This document shows, piece by piece, positions 1-7,027 of a DNA stretch of 7,211 nucleotides. Every line of letters starts with the position of its first letter. Positions within the stretch are counted from its first letter, which is position 1. The DNA comes from an uncultured Verrucomicrobiota bacterium. Its GTDB lineage: Bacteria; Verrucomicrobiota; Verrucomicrobiia; Chthoniobacterales; SZAS-18. Position numbers and translations under genes: made by a program. A model generated the notes under the pieces. It searched no databases. It had not been told where the DNA came from and worked only from the letters and a program-made list of their open reading frames with translations. The DNA is taken from NCBI GenBank assembly GCA_937873255.1, contig CALMVM010000243.1:1-7211 (forward strand), given 5' to 3'.

Positions 1-3000
1 CATCCCAACGCCGCCGTCAAGGTGACGGCCGGCTGGGTCGACAGCGGCACGGGGAAGTCCGACTACGATCTCTACATCTACAAAGGTGTGGTGGCGACCA
101 CCGACGGCTCGATGGCCGCCAACTACCAGTCCGCCAGCGGCAACGACCCCGAGGTGGCCAGCATCAGCCCCCTGAGCGACGGCACCCAGCAGTACAGCAT
201 CAAGATCGTGCCCTATACCCCCACGGGGGAAACCTTGCAGGTGAAGATGGAGTTCCTCCCCGGCAACACGGTGACAACCGGCGGCGGCGGGGCGACGTTG
301 CCCTTCGGAGGGTTGGACACCACCGCGCCCGGCAAGCCCCGATTCCAGGTTTTCACCGCGCCCAAGGGGACTTCCGCCGAGTCCAGCAACGGCGAGTTCA
401 ACATCGGCTACAATCCGCAGACCGGCCGCATCATGACGATGAACACCGGGCCGGTCTGGCGCGTCACACCGCCGGAGGTCATGACCCCGCCCAAGCCCGA
501 GTGCTGCGAGGCGCTCTGGGAGGACAAATCCTCCGCCGTCACCAACGCCGGTCTGGACCCGATCCTGTGGGAGGACCAGTTGACGGGCCGCACCTTCGTC
601 TCCAATTCCACCGCCGGGGCCAACGCGGTCTACGCCTATTCCGATAACGACGGCGACTCTTACATCCCGGTTGGCGCGGCGCCACCCAACGGCGGCGCGG
701 ACCACCAGACCATCGGCTCGGGGCCGTACCCGGCCTCGACCCTGTTCACGGCATTGAGCAACCCGGCGAATCCGGTCACGCACGGCCACGCGGTATATTA
801 TTGCTCGCAGGATGTCGTCGGTCCGGCGTCGTGCGCACGCAGCGACACCCTGGGTTCGAGCTACGGTCCCGGTGTGCTCGCGTACACCGGCAACGGGTTG
901 CCGCAGATCAATCCGGCGATTCCCGGCGGCCCCTGCGGCGGGTTGCACGGACACTTGCACGTCGCCCCGGACGGGACGGCCTGGCTGCCGGTCAACCAGT
1001 GCGGCGGTCTCCAGGGCGGGGTGTTCAGCACCGACGGCGGCGTGACGTGGGTCAACTTCACCGTCCCCAATGCCCTCTCGCAGATCAACGGCGCCGATCC
1101 TTCCATCGCCATCGACGCCAACAGCACGGTTTACTATTCCTACGTGAACAATGAGCCCGTGCCGGCCGGCAACCCGCTGGAGGGTCATGCGCGGGTGCAG
1201 GTCGGTCACCGCAACGCCGACAACACCGTCACCTGGTCCAATAACTTCGACCTGGGGGCCACCCATGGCATCGTCAACGCGGCGGAGATCGAAGCGGCGG
1301 GCGGCAGCGCCGGACGCGCGGCGGTCGGCTTCCTTGCCACGAACGTACCGGGTGATTACCAGAATCTCGGGTTCCCGGGGAAGTGGTACGCCTACATCGC
1401 CACCACCTACGATGGCGGCGCGACCTGGACGACGGTCAACGCCACGCCGAACGATCCCGTCCAGAGCCTGACCGGCGTCTGGCAGCAGGGCGGCGGCGCG
1501 CAGGATCGCAACCTGCTCGATTTCAACGAGATGACGATTGACAAGTACGGCCGCGTCCTGTACGGCTACAGCGACGGCTGCGTGACCGAGGGCTGCATCG
1601 GCGGCACGGCGGCCAACGATTTCGTGGGGTTCATGCGCGTCGCACGCCAGAATGGCGGCAGGTCGCTCTTCGCCAGCTACGACCAATTCACGGACACCAC
1701 CACCGCCATCGTCCCGAAACCGTCCTGTCTCTCGGGCACCCGCGACAGTTCGTCCTCCTTCCTGACGTGGAAGGCCCCGGACAACGGTGGGTCGGACATC
1801 GTCAACTATCAGGTCTTCCGCGCCACCAGCGCGGGCAACGAAGTTTACCTCGGTCAGACCGGTAGCGCGAAGACCGCCTACACGGACGCCACGGCGGGTT
1901 CGGTGATCCCGAACTATTATTACGTGGTCAAGGCGATCAACGCCGTCGGCACCGGCGTGGCGAGCAACGAGATCAACCTGACCATCGCGCCAGTAGCGCC
2001 GGTCGAAAACGTCTGCGCGTTGCCTGGCCGCACGATCTTCACCGATGCGGCTGGCGACAACGTGCCGCCTTCCGCCGGCACCGATCTGCATTCCTTCCAG
2101 ATCTCGCAGCCGTACTCGTCCGACGGCGTGTTGCGTCTGGGCTTCACGATCAACACCGACGCGGGCATCTCGCCGCAGCCGACCAACAGCGCCTGGTACG
2201 TGGCGATGAAGTTGGTCAACGGCGCGACCACCACCTACAAGGCGGTTCACATGACGTACAAGGCGACCAGCCCGAACACGCCGACGTTTGAGTCCTACAC
2301 GCCCTCGCCGAACAACAGCGGCACGGTGGACGGCCGGTTCGTCACGACCGGCAGCGAAATCCCGGCGCAGGCGGGCAGCGCCTACGACACGACCAACGGC
2401 AAGATCACGATCATCGTCAAGGCGAGCGACCTCGGCTTGAGCGCGGGCCAGACCATCGCCGGCTTCGTCTCCGCCGTGACCCTGACCACCGACGTGAACG
2501 GCACCGGCGGCGTCACGCAGACGGTCGATTCGATGCCCGACAGCCTCGCCTACACCGGCACGTACACGATCCTGACGAACAGTTCCTGCGGGCCGGCGTC
2601 GCTCGTGTTGAACTCCGTCGGATCGCGCAAGACGCACGGGTCGGCCGGCACGTTCGATGTGGACCTCCCGCTGACGGGCAACCCCGGCATCGAATGCCGC
2701 AATGGCGGGTCCAACGGCACGCACACGGTTGTCTTCACCTTCGGCGCGCCCCTGGTGAGCGTGGGCGCAGCGACCGTGACGGGTGCCGGCAGCGTGAGCA
2801 GCAGCGGCATTGACCCCAACGATCAGCGCCAGTATGTCGTGAACCTGACGGGCGTCGCCAACGCCCAGACGATCACGGTCAGCCTGAGCAACGTGACGGA
2901 TTCCCTCGGTGCGACCAGCGCCAATCTCGCCGCGCCGATGGCCGTGCTCGCGGGCGACACCAACGCGGACCGCAGCGTTAATGCCGGGGACATCAGCCAG

Positions 3001-3207
3001 ACCAGATCGCAGTCCGGCAACTTCGTCACCAGCGCGAACTTCCGGGAGGACGTGACGGTCGATGGCTCCATCAACGCGGCGGATATTTCTTTCGTGCAGA
3101 GCAAATCCGGCACGGCGCTCCCGAGCGCTCGAAGCAACCTGCGCGAGAAGGACTCGCGTCAGCCCACGGCGGTTGCACCCACCCGGGTCGAAGCCGAAGG
3201 GCGCTAG
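1..3207 (+). CDS. Secreted sialidase-like (BNR/Asp-box) protein with fibronectin III and dockerin modules, 5' partial
   Basis: The frame is open from base 1, so the true start and signal peptide lie upstream; a GTG at 22 is internal. 1068 residues are visible (numbered from base 1). Residues 8-90 look like a beta-sandwich resembling bacterial pre-peptidase C-terminal (PPC) domains. A propeller-like region spans about 115-560 with Asp-boxes STDGGVTW (343-350) and TYDGGATW (469-476) and a degenerate one, SDNDGDSY (214-221). DHQTIGSGPY (234-243), YYCSQD (266-271) and CGGLHGHLHV (312-321) match my recollection of the exo-alpha-sialidase-like secreted family. A fibronectin III module lies at about 572-662, then two beta-rich modules (about 664-856 and 857-984). 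A dockerin-type repeat pair with Asp/Asn calcium-ligand spacing (D986, N988, D990, D997; D1017, D1021, N1025, D1028) follows, then a 30-residue basic tail. There is no membrane or PEP-CTERM anchor. Sialidase activity is not shown; the substrate could be another glycan. Confidence 0.9.
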   Translation, partial: HPNAAVKVTAGWVDSGTGKSDYDLYIYKGVVATTDGSMAANYQSASGNDPEVASISPLSDGTQQYSIKIVPYTPTGETLQVKMEFLPGNTVTTGGGGATLPFGGLDTTAPGKPRFQVFTAPKGTSAESSNGEFNIGYNPQTGRIMTMNTGPVWRVTPPEVMTPPKPECCEALWEDKSSAVTNAGLDPILWEDQLTGRTFVSNSTAGANAVYAYSDNDGDSYIPVGAAPPNGGADHQTIGSGPYPASTLFTALSNPANPVTHGHAVYYCSQDVVGPASCARSDTLGSSYGPGVLAYTGNGLPQINPAIPGGPCGGLHGHLHVAPDGTAWLPVNQCGGLQGGVFSTDGGVTWVNFTVPNALSQINGADPSIAIDANSTVYYSYVNNEPVPAGNPLEGHARVQVGHRNADNTVTWSNNFDLGATHGIVNAAEIEAAGGSAGRAAVGFLATNVPGDYQNLGFPGKWYAYIATTYDGGATWTTVNATPNDPVQSLTGVWQQGGGAQDRNLLDFNEMTIDKYGRVLYGYSDGCVTEGCIGGTAANDFVGFMRVARQNGGRSLFASYDQFTDTTTAIVPKPSCLSGTRDSSSSFLTWKAPDNGGSDIVNYQVFRATSAGNEVYLGQTGSAKTAYTDATAGSVIPNYYYVVKAINAVGTGVASNEINLTIAPVAPVENVCALPGRTIFTDAAGDNVPPSAGTDLHSFQISQPYSSDGVLRLGFTINTDAGISPQPTNSAWYVAMKLVNGATTTYKAVHMTYKATSPNTPTFESYTPSPNNSGTVDGRFVTTGSEIPAQAGSAYDTTNGKITIIVKASDLGLSAGQTIAGFVSAVTLTTDVNGTGGVTQTVDSMPDSLAYTGTYTILTNSSCGPASLVLNSVGSRKTHGSAGTFDVDLPLTGNPGIECRNGGSNGTHTVVFTFGAPLVSVGAATVTGAGSVSSSGIDPNDQRQYVVNLTGVANAQTITVSLSNVTDSLGATSANLAAPMAVLAGDTNADRSVNAGDISQTRSQSGNFVTSANFREDVTVDGSINAADISFVQSKSGTALPSARSNLREKDSRQPTAVAPTRVEAEGR

Positions 3208-3260
3208 AGATTTTTTACTTTACCATTCACCAGACCAAGGAGTAGTCGAAGGGGACACAA

Positions 3261-3905
3261 ATGAAAAAAGCAATCGTCGCATTCGCCCTGTTTTTGTTGA
3301 CGGCCTCGGCCGCGTTCAGCCAAACGCAGTCCATCGCTTTCACCAATAGCACGGGCGGCAACTCGAGCACCATTGCCGCGAGCGCCTCTTTCACGCTGAC
3401 GGCGCACCAGACCGTCTCGGGCTACAATTCCAACGTTGAGTCCTACTCGCTTCAACTGCCCACGGCCCTCGCGCCCTACATCACGATCACCGGGGCGACG
3501 TATTTCACGTTTACCCTTGCCAACCAGGCTGACTATCCCAAGGTCTTTACTTCGACCACGGGAGCCAGCAGCGGATTTGTCACGGAACAGGGATCGGGTA
3601 ACGGGCTCAGCGGCGACCTGGGCGGGACTTCTTCCTCCAGTTCGGGTTTCGCTCCGGGCACCTACCAGGTGACGAATCTAAACTTCACGCTCAACGGCGC
3701 GCCTTCGGGCACCTATGTGATCGCATCGACCACCGTGAATCCGAAGGTTTCGATTGTCAGCGACTCAAATTTCGCCACCCACAATCTGGCCCAGTCGACC
3801 TTCACGCTGACCGTCGTCCCCGAGCCGTCGAGCTGGGCGATGCTGCTTGCCGGCGGAGCCATCGCGCTGGGCATCTCCTACCGGCTGCGCCGCCGCGTCG
3901 CTTGA
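3261..3905 (+). CDS. PEP-CTERM sorting domain-containing exported protein
   Basis: 214 aa. Residues 1-20 are a classic signal peptide (MKK, hydrophobic core, probable cut after AAFS). The mature part is rich in Ser, Thr, Gly and Asn, has no Cys and no catalytic motif I recognise, and looks like a single beta domain. The C-terminus is a textbook PEP-CTERM tail: VPEP (186-189), a hydrophobic helix (192-207) and a terminal Arg cluster (208-212). In this family the tail is recognised by an exosortase, which cleaves near PEP and delivers the protein to the surface or exopolysaccharide matrix; no exosortase is in this window. The ATG at 3261 is set by the signal peptide and by a GAAGGGG ribosome site at 3248-3254, 6 nt upstream. 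The 53-nt gap after the sialidase-like gene has a T6 run (3211-3216) but no stem before it, so co-transcription with that gene is possible. The stop TGA shares its A with an ATG at 3905. Confidence 0.93.
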   Translation: MKKAIVAFALFLLTASAAFSQTQSIAFTNSTGGNSSTIAASASFTLTAHQTVSGYNSNVESYSLQLPTALAPYITITGATYFTFTLANQADYPKVFTSTTGASSGFVTEQGSGNGLSGDLGGTSSSSSGFAPGTYQVTNLNFTLNGAPSGTYVIASTTVNPKVSIVSDSNFATHNLAQSTFTLTVVPEPSSWAMLLAGGAIALGISYRLRRRVA

Positions 3906-3928
3906 TGTGTCTCGCTCCACGGGGGCGC

Positions 3929-3951
3929 GCGATGGGGAGCCGTCGCTTTTT
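3929..3951 (+). terminator. Candidate intrinsic terminator after the PEP-CTERM gene
   Basis: GCGATGG (3929-3935), loop GGAG (3936-3939) and CCGTCGC (3940-3946) form a 7-bp stem with one G-U pair, directly followed by TTTTTGTT (3947-3954). It begins 24 nt after the PEP-CTERM stop codon, the expected place for a Rho-independent terminator, and T5 runs are uncommon in this GC-rich sequence. It argues that the PEP-CTERM and signalling groups are separate transcripts. The stem is short and no energy was computed. Confidence 0.55.
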
Positions 3952-3988
3952 GTTGCTTCGGGCCGTCCGTCGGCGGTTTACTCGGGGA

Positions 3989-4648
3989 ATGGAAAATCCT
4001 TTTTCGGTCTTCGCCGGATTGTTGGGCGTCGTCCTGTTCACGGCAGCAGCGAACGGGCAGAACGCCAACCCCGCGCAACCCTCGCCGTCAGCCGTTGCCC
4101 AGCCGCGGTTGATCGACGCGGGCACTCTGCTCACCAAGGAAGAGGTAGCCAGCGTGCAGGGCTGCGCGATCACGAACGCGGAAAGTAGCACCGGCCAGAG
4201 CGGGCAATTCAGCCTGACGCAATGTTATTACACGGCCTCCGAGCCGGACCGCTCGGTCAGCCTCGCACTCGTGCAGACCGCCCCCGGAGACCCCGCGCAC
4301 CACACGGCGAAGCAGGGGTGGCACGAGACGTTCGACCGTTACGCCAAGGCCGACGACGACGACGAGGAAGAGGAGCGCGAAAAACGCGAGGCGGCGGAGA
4401 AAAGGTCCGGGTCTCCCAACGCGCAAACCCACGGCGAGGAAGAACGCGAGAAGGAGCACGAAAACCCGCCCCTCCGCATCGACAACCTGGGCGATGCGGC
4501 GTATTGGACGAGCAACCAGATCGGCGGCGTACTGTACGTGCTCAAAGGGGAAATGTTCATCCGCATCAGCGTCGGCGGCCGGGACAAGCCGGACGACAAG
4601 CTCGCCAAATCCAAGGCCCTCGCCGTCAAGGCCCTCGCGCGGATGTAA
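3989..4648 (+). CDS. Small exported protein with an acidic, highly charged insert; function unknown
   Basis: 219 aa from ATG 3989. Residues 1-23 are a hydrophobic export signal ending AAANG. A short alpha/beta region follows (LLTKEEVASVQGC), with two Cys (C59, C79) that could form a disulfide. Then comes a charged stretch (about 122-162) starting with four Asp and four Glu, dominated by Glu, Lys and Arg and possibly helical. The C-terminal part holds LGDAAYW and a beta-rich LYVLKGEMFIRISVGG, then a Lys-rich helix. The flanking parts loosely recall small secreted DUF3558-like proteins; I am not sure of this. The start is uncertain. ATG 3905 overlaps the previous stop. ATG 3932 has GGGGG 6 nt upstream and a basic N-region but lies inside the terminator stem. 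I prefer 3989 because the hydrophobic core begins there and it clears the terminator, although it has no properly spaced ribosome site. The response regulator gene starts 23 nt downstream, so it is probably in the same operon. Confidence 0.75.
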   Translation: MENPFSVFAGLLGVVLFTAAANGQNANPAQPSPSAVAQPRLIDAGTLLTKEEVASVQGCAITNAESSTGQSGQFSLTQCYYTASEPDRSVSLALVQTAPGDPAHHTAKQGWHETFDRYAKADDDDEEEEREKREAAEKRSGSPNAQTHGEEEREKEHENPPLRIDNLGDAAYWTSNQIGGVLYVLKGEMFIRISVGGRDKPDDKLAKSKALAVKALARM

Positions 4649-4671
4649 GGACGCGGCAAACGACCGGCGAC

Positions 4672-5364
4672 ATGCGCGTCCTCGTCGTGGAAGACGATCC
4701 GAAGATTGCCGGATTCATCGTCGATGGATTGCGCCACGAGGGTCACGCGGTGGAATGGATGGCCGAGGGCGAATCCGGCCTGCGCTGTGCCTCGTCCGGG
4801 AAGACCGATTTTGACGCCGTCGTCCTCGATCTCATGCTGCCGCGCCTGGACGGGTTCGGAGTTCTGGCGGGAATGCGCGCGCAACACATCCCCACGCCCG
4901 TGCTGATGCTCAGCGCGCTGGCGTCCGTGGACGACCGCGTGCGCGGCCTGCGCGCGGGGGCTGACGATTATCTGGTCAAGCCTTTCGCCATGGACGAACT
5001 GGTCGCCCGCTTGCTCGCGTTGGCGCGGCGCACCCTGACCACCCGGGAGCCGGCGGCCGCGCCGGTGCTGCTGACGTGTGCGGACCTGACGTTGGACCGC
5101 CTCAGCCGGCGAGCGCGGCGGGGAACGGTGGACATCGAACTCCAGACCAGGGAGTTCGCGCTGCTCGAATATTTCCTCGTCAACGCGGGCCGCACGCTGA
5201 CGCGCGCCATGATCCTCGAACACGTCTGGGGCTGGACGTTCGACCCGCGCACGAACGTCGTGGATGTCATCGTGTTGCGCCTGCGCCAGAAGACCGAGCA
5301 GGGCGGGGGGACGAGGCTCATCCACACCGTGCGCGGCACCGGCTATGTTCTCCGCGCTGGCTAG
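4672..5364 (+). CDS. OmpR/PhoB-family response regulator
   Basis: 230 aa. The receiver domain (1-118) opens with VLVVEDD and has the acidic pair D8/D9, phospho-acceptor D53 in LDLMLPRLDG, switch S81 and K103 in DDYLVKPF. A short linker leads to a winged-helix DNA-binding domain (about 131-229) with the features of the family: LTLDRLSRRARRG, LQTREFALLEYFLVN, ILEHVWGW, the recognition helix NVVDVIVLRLRQK and the closing wing HTVRGTGYVL. The length is normal. The start is fixed because the receiver's first strand begins at residue 2; the frame is open further upstream but there overlaps the preceding gene. No strong ribosome site is seen (only GGCGA just before ATG), so coupling to the upstream gene is plausible. 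The phosphorylated protein should bind promoter DNA as a dimer. The cognate kinase is the overlapping next gene. The domain style recalls CusR/IrlR-type regulators, but I would not assign a signal from that. Confidence 0.96.
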   Translation: MRVLVVEDDPKIAGFIVDGLRHEGHAVEWMAEGESGLRCASSGKTDFDAVVLDLMLPRLDGFGVLAGMRAQHIPTPVLMLSALASVDDRVRGLRAGADDYLVKPFAMDELVARLLALARRTLTTREPAAAPVLLTCADLTLDRLSRRARRGTVDIELQTREFALLEYFLVNAGRTLTRAMILEHVWGWTFDPRTNVVDVIVLRLRQKTEQGGGTRLIHTVRGTGYVLRAG

Positions 5365-6778
5365 ACCGTTCGCCCGCTCGCTGGGCCGGCGCATCAGCGC
5401 GTGGTACGCGGCCGGGTTCATCATGAGCTTCCTCCTGATCGGGCTGTTCGCCGCCTGGATCATCGAGGATTCCGGCCTCCGCGCCGACCGCGAGGAGATC
5501 CGCGAGAGATTCGACCGGGAGGCGGCCCGTTATCGGAAACTGGGTCCCGACGCGTTTCTGCGCGGGACGGGGCGCGAGCCGTCCGACATTGAGGCCGTCC
5601 TCGTCCGGCTGGGTGACACGCAGGGACGGACCCTTTTGCTAGTTCCTTCTTCCGGGGAAGAGGCGAGCGAGGTCGAGTTGGTGGAAGCACGGTTCCAAGC
5701 GATTCGGACTCCTGGTTGGCAGCAAATCCCCGGCGGGGAAGGAAAGGCTTTCTGGCAGGTGTATACCGAAGCCATGCCCGATGGCTGCTGGCTACAGGCG
5801 GCCATGAGCGACCGGCGCAGGGACCAGACGCAGGCACGTCTGCGCGCGGTGGTCCTGCCCGTTGCCGGGGTGGTGTTGCTGGCGGCCCTAGTGGGGGCGG
5901 CCGGTCTGACGAGGCAGGCGCTACGGCCGGTGCGTCAACTGATCGACACCACCCGCCAGGTCGTCCAACGCGGGGATATGACCGCGCGGGTTCCCGCCCC
6001 GACCGAAAACGGCGACGAGCTGAATGAACTCAACGGTTTGTTCAACCAGATGCTCGCGCGCAACGAGACTCTCATCCGGGGGATGCAAGAGGCCCTGGAC
6101 AACGTCGCCCACGATTTGCGGACGCCTCTTACCCGGCTCCGCAGTTCCGCCGAGGCCGCGTTGCGCACGCCCGCCGTCGGGAGCGACGCGCGCGGTGAGG
6201 CGCTCACCGATGCCATCGAGGAATCGGGACATGCGCTGGCCGTGTTGAGCGTCCTGATGGACATCTCGGAAGCCGAAAACGGCGTGATGCGCCTGCAACT
6301 CGCCTCGCTTTCCCTGGCCGAATTGGTGCGGGCGGCCACCGACCTTTACGAGTATGTCGCGGAGGAGCGACAGGTGCGTTTTCGCATCGACGTGCCGCAG
6401 CCATTGATCGTCTGGGCCGACCGCATCCGCGTCCAGCAAGCCATCGCCAACCTGCTCGACAACGCCGTCAAATACAGCGCGTCGGGCGGCGAGGTGAGCA
6501 TCGAGGCCGGTTGGCAGGACGCCACGCACGGCGAGGTCTGGCTGCGAGTGCGCGACCAGGGCAGCGGCATCGCCGCGCACGACCTTCCGCGCATTTGGGA
6601 TCGGCTCTACCGAGGCGACCGCAGCCGCTCGCAACGCGGGAGCGGCCTGGGTCTGAGCCTGGTCAAAGCCATCGCGCAGGCGCACGGGGGACGGGTGGAA
6701 GTCACCAGCGAGCCGGGCGTCGGGTCCGTCTTCACCATGATCTTACCCGCGCGGGACCCGGGGGCCGGCGCAGGGTGA
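5345..6778 (+). CDS. Membrane sensor histidine kinase (HAMP, HisKA, HATPase_c)
   Basis: 477 aa. An Arg-rich N-terminus precedes membrane helix 1 (about 21-41). A periplasmic region of about 125 residues (42-167) resembles no sensor fold I can name. Helix 2 is about 168-188. HAMP follows (about 189-242, with the proline in LRPVRQL). HisKA has the phospho-acceptor H256 in NVAHDLRTPLTRLR. HATPase_c shows the N box NLLDNAVKYS (369-378), G1 DQGSGI (404-409), an F-box-like region IWDRLYRGD and G2 GSGLGLSLV (432-440). All catalytic boxes are intact. It should autophosphorylate on H256 and pass the phosphate to D53 of the upstream regulator. ATG 5345 lies inside the regulator gene, overlapping its last 20 nt, and has no ribosome site, which suggests translational coupling. 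It was chosen because it supplies the cytoplasmic N-terminus and helix 1; the next ATG (residue 27) would cut into helix 1. The C-terminal DPGAGAG tail is nonconserved. Confidence 0.96.
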   Translation: MFSALARPFARSLGRRISAWYAAGFIMSFLLIGLFAAWIIEDSGLRADREEIRERFDREAARYRKLGPDAFLRGTGREPSDIEAVLVRLGDTQGRTLLLVPSSGEEASEVELVEARFQAIRTPGWQQIPGGEGKAFWQVYTEAMPDGCWLQAAMSDRRRDQTQARLRAVVLPVAGVVLLAALVGAAGLTRQALRPVRQLIDTTRQVVQRGDMTARVPAPTENGDELNELNGLFNQMLARNETLIRGMQEALDNVAHDLRTPLTRLRSSAEAALRTPAVGSDARGEALTDAIEESGHALAVLSVLMDISEAENGVMRLQLASLSLAELVRAATDLYEYVAEERQVRFRIDVPQPLIVWADRIRVQQAIANLLDNAVKYSASGGEVSIEAGWQDATHGEVWLRVRDQGSGIAAHDLPRIWDRLYRGDRSRSQRGSGLGLSLVKAIAQAHGGRVEVTSEPGVGSVFTMILPARDPGAGAG

Positions 6779-6867
6779 CGGGGACGCCGCCGCCAAGCAG
6801 GGCGACAGAGGACGATAGTGGTACGGTTTGCCTCTTCCGCAGCCCCGGCAGGGGCGGAAGAGTTTAG

Positions 6868-6887
6868 CCCACGGCGCGAGCCGTGGG
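6868..6887. repeat. Mini-palindrome in left outer arm (8-bp stem, GCGA loop)
   Basis: CCCACGGC (6868-6875), loop GCGA (6876-6879) and GCCGTGGG (6880-6887) form a perfect 8-bp hairpin with a GNRA-type tetraloop on the + strand. It competes with, or is an alternative to, the long arm-to-arm pairing. Stems of this size and composition resemble REP palindromes, though no GTAG-type REP signature precedes it. Confidence 0.85.
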
Positions 6888-6888
6888 T

Positions 6889-6907
6889 ACACGCCCCAAA
6901 AGCGTGT
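6889..6907. repeat. Small hairpin in the left spacer
   Basis: ACACGC (6889-6894) and GCGTGT (6902-6907) form a 6-bp stem around CCCAAAA. It occupies almost the whole left 21-nt spacer. The right spacer (6987-7007) has no equivalent hairpin. Confidence 0.55.
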
Positions 6908-6908
6908 C

Positions 6909-6986
6909 AGCCCTGGCAGGGGCGTAAGAAAATCAGCCTGGTTTCATGGAAACGTCCGCGTCTTTTCTTACGCCCCTGCCGGAGCT
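6909..6986. repeat. Inner inverted repeat, 24-bp arms with a 30-nt tip
   Basis: Bases 6909-6932 pair with 6963-6986, with one mismatch (C6912 against A6983) and one G-U type pair (T6914 with G6981). It shares its symmetry axis exactly with the outer arms. The tip (6933-6962) holds a small hairpin, GTTTC-ATG-GAAAC (6941-6953). Confidence 0.88.
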
Positions 6987-7007
6987 ATGCCGACGGATAT
7001 CTTCTTT

Positions 7008-7027
7008 CCCACGGCTCGCGCCGTGGG
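7008..7027. repeat. Mini-palindrome in right outer arm (8-bp stem, TCGC loop)
   Basis: CCCACGGC (7008-7015), loop TCGC (7016-7019) and GCCGTGGG (7020-7027) are the mirror copy of the left mini-palindrome. The loop reads GCGA on the opposite strand, so a GNRA loop would form there. Confidence 0.85.

Noticed and set aside
3208..3220. T6 run just after the sialidase-like gene as an intrinsic terminator
   Set aside because: No GC-rich stem lies directly upstream; the nearby ACCCGGGT palindrome (3181-3188) has no loop and is too far away.
3950..3982. TTGTTG and TTTACT as a promoter for the small exported protein
   Set aside because: The spacing is 21 nt and both boxes match poorly, so it is not better than chance.
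4339..5463. A 374-codon frame on the - strand
   Set aside because: It lies opposite the small exported protein, the response regulator and the kinase start, all strongly supported. Its protein has no recognisable motif and is a high-GC shadow.
5921..6685. A 254-codon frame on the - strand
   Set aside because: It is antisense to the HAMP, HisKA and ATPase domains of the kinase, whose motifs are unmistakable on the + strand.
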